Assembly: GCF_009363075.1 (NCBI RefSeq)
Contig: NZ_CP045293.1
Coordinates: 6,839,681 to 6,903,680, forward strand
Length of the DNA stretch: 64,000 nt
From: Paenibacillus guangzhouensis
Lineage (GTDB): Bacteria > Bacillota > Bacilli > Paenibacillales > Paenibacillaceae
Direction of reading: 5' to 3'
Part shown: piece after piece, positions 61,065-64,000 of the stretch
Numbering within the stretch: the first letter of the stretch is position 1
Layout: each line of letters opens with the position of its first letter
Made by a program: the position numbers and the translations under genes
The notes under the pieces: model-generated
The model's input: only the letters and a program-made list of their open reading frames with translations
Database searches by the model: none
Told to the model about the DNA's origin: nothing

Positions 61065-62435
61065 ATGCGATTAGTCTTGTTATCTGGGGGGTCTGGAAAA
61101 CGGTTGTGGCCGCTTAGCAATGATGCAAGGTCAAAACAATTTCTCAAAGTGCTTGTGAACAACAAAGGGCAATATGAGTCAATGATCCAGCGGGTCTGGA
61201 GGCAAATCCAAGATGCGGGACTGGCTGCTCATACCATGATCGCAACGAGCAGCGCGCAAAGAGAAATTGTCATTAATCAAATTCAAGATCATGTCAACAT
61301 GGTGGTTGAACCGGAACGGCGAGATACTTTTGCGGCTATCGCTCTGTCTGCATTATATATGCGTTCCGAGCTCCATATGGATATGAACGAAATGATGACG
61401 GTGATGCCAGTCGATCCTTATGTTGATGCTGCCTTTTTCGATAGAATCAAAGATATGGAAACGGCGTTGCAGGACACCTCGGCCGATCTGGCTCTAATCG
61501 GTGTTAGACCAACGTATCCAGCCGAGATTTACGGATACATCGTCCCGCATCTTAGTGAAGGACAGCAGTATATGCGGGTTAATTATTTCAAAGAAAAACC
61601 GAATGAAACGTTAGCGACAAAGCTCTTGCAAGAGAATGCCCTATGGAACTGCGGCGTATTCTCATTTCGATTGGGCTTTATTCTAGCTATGCTAGAGAAG
61701 AAGGGACTTCCAACCGACTATCACGCTTTTCTTGCCATCTATAAGCAGCTTACAACGAATAGCTTCGATTATGAAGTTGTTGAACATACACGTAAAATCA
61801 TCGTCCTGCCTTTTGATGGATTCTGGAAAGATCTTGGCACATGGGACACGCTGACGGATGAAATCGAGAATTCGGTGGTTGGGAAAGGCGTTATTAAAGA
61901 CCCGCATAAATTCTCCAATAATCATATCGTGAATGAATTGGATATCCCCGTTGCATTGATTGGCTTGTCAGATGTCATTGTAGCAGCGAGTCCCGATGGC
62001 ATCTTGGTCAGCTCGAAGGAAGCAAGCCCTCAAGTGAAGGGCATCGTACACGGGTTCGAGAGTCAGCCGATGTATGTCGAACGCAGATGGGGATGGTATC
62101 GGATCATTGATTTTACTCAAGCTGAGGACGGGTTGGAAGTTATTACGCGGAGAATACAGATTGAAGCAGGGAAAAATTTAAGTTATCACGTTCATTCTCA
62201 TCGCAAAGAGCAGTGGACGATCATTCGGGGCGAAGCGCTTGTGATGATTGGTGATCAGTTAAAAAGTATTAAAGCGTGCGATACCATTCAAATTGAAGCA
62301 GGTATTGGACATGCAATGAAAGCTATTACAGAGCTTGAGCTTATCGAGGTACAACTTGGACATAATATCACAGAGCAAGATATTACGCGATTGTATTTGG
62401 AGTGGGAAGACATATCAAAGATCGGAACGAATTGA
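61065..62435 (+). CDS. manC: Mannose-1-phosphate guanylyltransferase / mannose-6-phosphate isomerase (bifunctional)
   Basis: 456 residues from ATG at 61065 (GGAGGGGAAGG upstream); the frame runs 40 codons further upstream but the family begins at RLVLLSGGSGKRLWPLS. Then SKQFLKVL, VVEPERRDTFAAIALSAL, VMPVDPYVDAAFF, NYFKEKPNETLATKLL and NCGVFSFRLGF, all guanylyltransferase. The C-terminal part has the cupin isomerase block SYHVHSHRKEQWTIIRGEA with metal-binding His residues and GHAMKAITELELIEVQLG. It makes GDP-mannose for Gmd. The length is usual for the bifunctional form. Confidence 0.93.
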   Translation: MRLVLLSGGSGKRLWPLSNDARSKQFLKVLVNNKGQYESMIQRVWRQIQDAGLAAHTMIATSSAQREIVINQIQDHVNMVVEPERRDTFAAIALSALYMRSELHMDMNEMMTVMPVDPYVDAAFFDRIKDMETALQDTSADLALIGVRPTYPAEIYGYIVPHLSEGQQYMRVNYFKEKPNETLATKLLQENALWNCGVFSFRLGFILAMLEKKGLPTDYHAFLAIYKQLTTNSFDYEVVEHTRKIIVLPFDGFWKDLGTWDTLTDEIENSVVGKGVIKDPHKFSNNHIVNELDIPVALIGLSDVIVAASPDGILVSSKEASPQVKGIVHGFESQPMYVERRWGWYRIIDFTQAEDGLEVITRRIQIEAGKNLSYHVHSHRKEQWTIIRGEALVMIGDQLKSIKACDTIQIEAGIGHAMKAITELELIEVQLGHNITEQDITRLYLEWEDISKIGTN

Positions 62436-62450
62436 TTATTGGCAATTTAG

Positions 62451-62490
62451 AGAAGCTCCTATCAAGTTGCTGATAGAGCTTCTTTTCAAT
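62451..62490 (+). terminator. Likely rho-independent terminator after manC
   Basis: AGAAGCTCCTATCA pairs with TGATAGAGCTTCT with one bulged base around a six-base loop, followed by TTTCAATTTC. Confidence 0.7.
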
Positions 62491-62613
62491 TTCTTAATAG
62501 AAGGATCACGGATAAGACGGAAATTAATCGTGGAAAATGGTTCCAATATGTTCTGTTATCAGTTAATATAATGATAAATTTCCAATCCATTTTCTAAGGA
62601 GGTATTCTATTTT

Positions 62614-63267
62614 ATGTCTGAACCGCATTTGAATCCGAACTCGGGGGCGCCGAGACCATCCGGATCATCGTTCGACATGCAGATTGTGGTGCAATTGATT
62701 CGTAATCCGTTCCAGGGCCTGGCGCTATCTACAGGGTCGCAGTGGTTGTATGGTCTTCTAGGTATCGTAGCTTCTATCGTGGGATTTGCACTGTGGACGA
62801 CCGTGTCGGTATCATCAATCTTCACTGCATTCCTGAACCCGTTAGCGGCGCTTACAGGCGGTGGAGGGGTTGGATTCGGTGTCTACATGGGTATGTTCTT
62901 CCGTATGATTGTCTTAGCGTTCATCTCGCAAGGATTACTGATTGGTTCCATTTGGGTCTTCGGCAATTGGCTGGGAAGTCGCAAATATGCTTGGCGTGAT
63001 TTAATTACATACCTTGGCGGCGCGCAATGGTTGTTCGGTGGAGGCTACATCGCAGCGGCGATTATTGGTCTATTGTTAAGCCAAATCGGGTTCTTGCTAG
63101 CGATTGTAACACTCGTCCTGAATCTTATCTTTATTGTGATCGCGGCACTTGAAATTTATGCAATTGAATCGATGCAGAAGCGAGCAGAGCTGTTGCTCTA
63201 TGCCATCGGAAGTTATGTGCTTGTGCTCGGCATTGTATCGTCAGGATTTTTTGGATCTATTCTATAA
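62614..63267 (+). CDS. Polytopic membrane protein (Yip1-like)
   Basis: 217 residues; AAGGAGG before the ATG. After a polar N-terminus (about 25 residues, PNSGAPRPSGSS) there are five predicted membrane helices: around WLYGLLGIVASIVGFALW, MGMFFRMIVLAFISQGLLIG, WLFGGGYIAAAIIGLLLSQI, LAIVTLVLNLIFIVIAALEI and LLYAIGSYVLVLGIVSSGFF. The Gly-rich loop TGGGGVGFGVYMGM and overall layout resemble the Yip1/DUF1282 group of membrane proteins. Function unknown. Followed by a strong terminator; not obviously tied to glycosylation. Confidence 0.7.
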   Translation: MSEPHLNPNSGAPRPSGSSFDMQIVVQLIRNPFQGLALSTGSQWLYGLLGIVASIVGFALWTTVSVSSIFTAFLNPLAALTGGGGVGFGVYMGMFFRMIVLAFISQGLLIGSIWVFGNWLGSRKYAWRDLITYLGGAQWLFGGGYIAAAIIGLLLSQIGFLLAIVTLVLNLIFIVIAALEIYAIESMQKRAELLLYAIGSYVLVLGIVSSGFFGSIL

Positions 63268-63283
63268 TATAAGATCATCGTCC

Positions 63284-63315
63284 GCCGTCTGGTCATTTGG
63301 CCAGGCGGCTTTTTT
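63284..63315 (+). terminator. Rho-independent terminator
   Basis: GCCGTCTGG pairs (with one G-U) with CCAGGCGGC and is followed by TTTTTTC. It lies about 17 bases after the membrane protein's stop. Confidence 0.8.
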
Positions 63316-63446
63316 CATAACTTGAAAACAAAACGTTGTACGGTTATTTCATTCCTTCCCTGCCAAATTCCTAAGGGTATAGCTTACCTCCCGCCGATGC
63401 ATGATATGACATGTCAAGACCATTACAAATTGGATGGAGGATGGTT

Positions 63447-64000
63447 ATGCGAAGCTCAAAAACGGCTCTGATCTGTCTAAGTGCTGCTGTCATCATGGTT
63501 GGTTCTATGGGTTTAACGGGATGTACCAATCCGTCGAAGGTGAAGACAAACAGCTTGGATTATACTCGGAATCACATTACGCCGAACGCGACATACCGTA
63601 ACAATATGAACCCGTTAAATACGGGGAACACGTATGGTCTAGACGGCCGATATGGTACAGACGGACGATACGGCGGTACGGATGGCCGTTATGGCACATA
63701 TGGGGTTCATCCTTATGGCACGAACAGAGCCAACAAAATGGAGTTAAGCAAGGTTGCAGCAGACCGCGTCGCCAAAATTCCTGGCGTTCGTTCGGCGAAC
63801 GTCGTGATGTTAGGGAACGATGCCTATGTCGCTGTCGTCTTGAAGTCGACATCGGCTAAAGGTATTGGCACACGTACTCGTATCGGGACGGATGGCTATA
63901 GGGGCACTTACGGCACTTACGGCACAGGAACTCCTACCGGGATTGATGGCTATAGAGGCACTTACGGCACTTATAGCACAGGAACTGGTATCGGTACCGA
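63447..64000 (+). CDS. YhcN/YlaJ-type sporulation lipoprotein with Gly-Thr-Tyr repeats (3' end outside window)
   Basis: The frame is open from ATG 63447 (TGGAGG upstream) to the right edge, 184 codons without a stop. It starts RSSKTALICLSAAVIMVGSM with a lipobox ending LTGC at residue about 26, so it is a lipoprotein. The first linker has GRYGTDGRYGGTDGRYGTYG. A YhcN-type domain follows (MELSKVAADRVAKIPGVRSA, NVVMLGNDAYVAVVL). A second repeat region (GTDGYRGTYGTYGTGT and a near copy GIDGYRGTYGTYSTGT) lies where the family has only a short loop. YhcN/YlaJ proteins are spore-associated lipoproteins, some with a germination role. Confidence 0.8.
   Translation, partial: MRSSKTALICLSAAVIMVGSMGLTGCTNPSKVKTNSLDYTRNHITPNATYRNNMNPLNTGNTYGLDGRYGTDGRYGGTDGRYGTYGVHPYGTNRANKMELSKVAADRVAKIPGVRSANVVMLGNDAYVAVVLKSTSAKGIGTRTRIGTDGYRGTYGTYGTGTPTGIDGYRGTYGTYSTGTGIGT

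Overview
The window looks like a chromosomal island from an endospore-forming Firmicute, most likely Paenibacillaceae (Paenibacillus or a close relative). The evidence is moderate GC with TTG and GTG starts behind strong AGGAGG-type ribosome binding sites, a bacilliredoxin-like YtxJ, a YhcN/YlaJ-type sporulation lipoprotein, three CgeB-family spore maturation proteins, a pair of exosporium-like proteins and a giant repeat protein with a WIAG-type tail. No tRNA, rRNA, CRISPR array, integrase or insertion sequence was seen. The species was not determined.

Layout. (1) 3-9578: a giant protein open at the left edge, with about 289 tandem decapeptides, closed by a terminator. (2) 9772-21351: ten glycosyltransferases or small accessory proteins in one direction. 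They include GT2 enzymes, an orphan RmlA, a GT-D fold enzyme, three small helical paralogues, a very basic small protein, two CgeB proteins and a GT4 enzyme. Many carry polybasic ends, and five share an [FY]xxG repeat helix. (3) 21423-25939: a UDP-GlcNAc-derived L-sugar set (2-epimerase, dehydratase, RmlD-like reductase) with another SDR and a GT2. (4) 26208-32551: ytxJ, a DUF1360-type membrane protein, a third CgeB, likely spore structural proteins, a propeller/coiled-coil protein, a possible pseudo-amidase and a JAMM metallopeptidase. (5) 33119-34796: a decayed epimerase in front of UDP-glucose dehydrogenase. (6) 34950-41058, minus strand: a second propeller/coiled-coil protein and four glycosyltransferases. 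(7) 41266-47773: two exosporium-like paralogues, a GT8-like enzyme with an apparent ATC start, a GT4 and three tandem GT2 paralogues. (8) 48008-54588: a CDP-linked branched-sugar set comprising RfbF, RfbG, two TylCIII-type C-methyltransferases, an RmlC-like epimerase, an SDR reductase and a CmcI-like O-methyltransferase. (9) 54795-62435: Gmd, an Rmd-like reductase, ManC, three more methyltransferases and a GT4. (10) 62614-64000: a polytopic membrane protein and a sporulation lipoprotein cut by the right edge.

Taken together the window encodes about 20 glycosyltransferases, six methyltransferases and routes to at least four activated sugars: dTDP-glucose, a UDP-L-6-deoxy-HexNAc, UDP-GlcA plus a GDP-6-deoxyhexose, and a CDP-6-deoxy-3-C-methylhexose. 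These sit beside candidate acceptor or scaffold proteins of the spore surface. The best overall reading is a spore-surface glycoprotein factory, with the giant decapeptide protein and the exosporium-like proteins as possible acceptors. That reading is inference from family membership and co-location. The individual enzyme calls rest on visible motifs.
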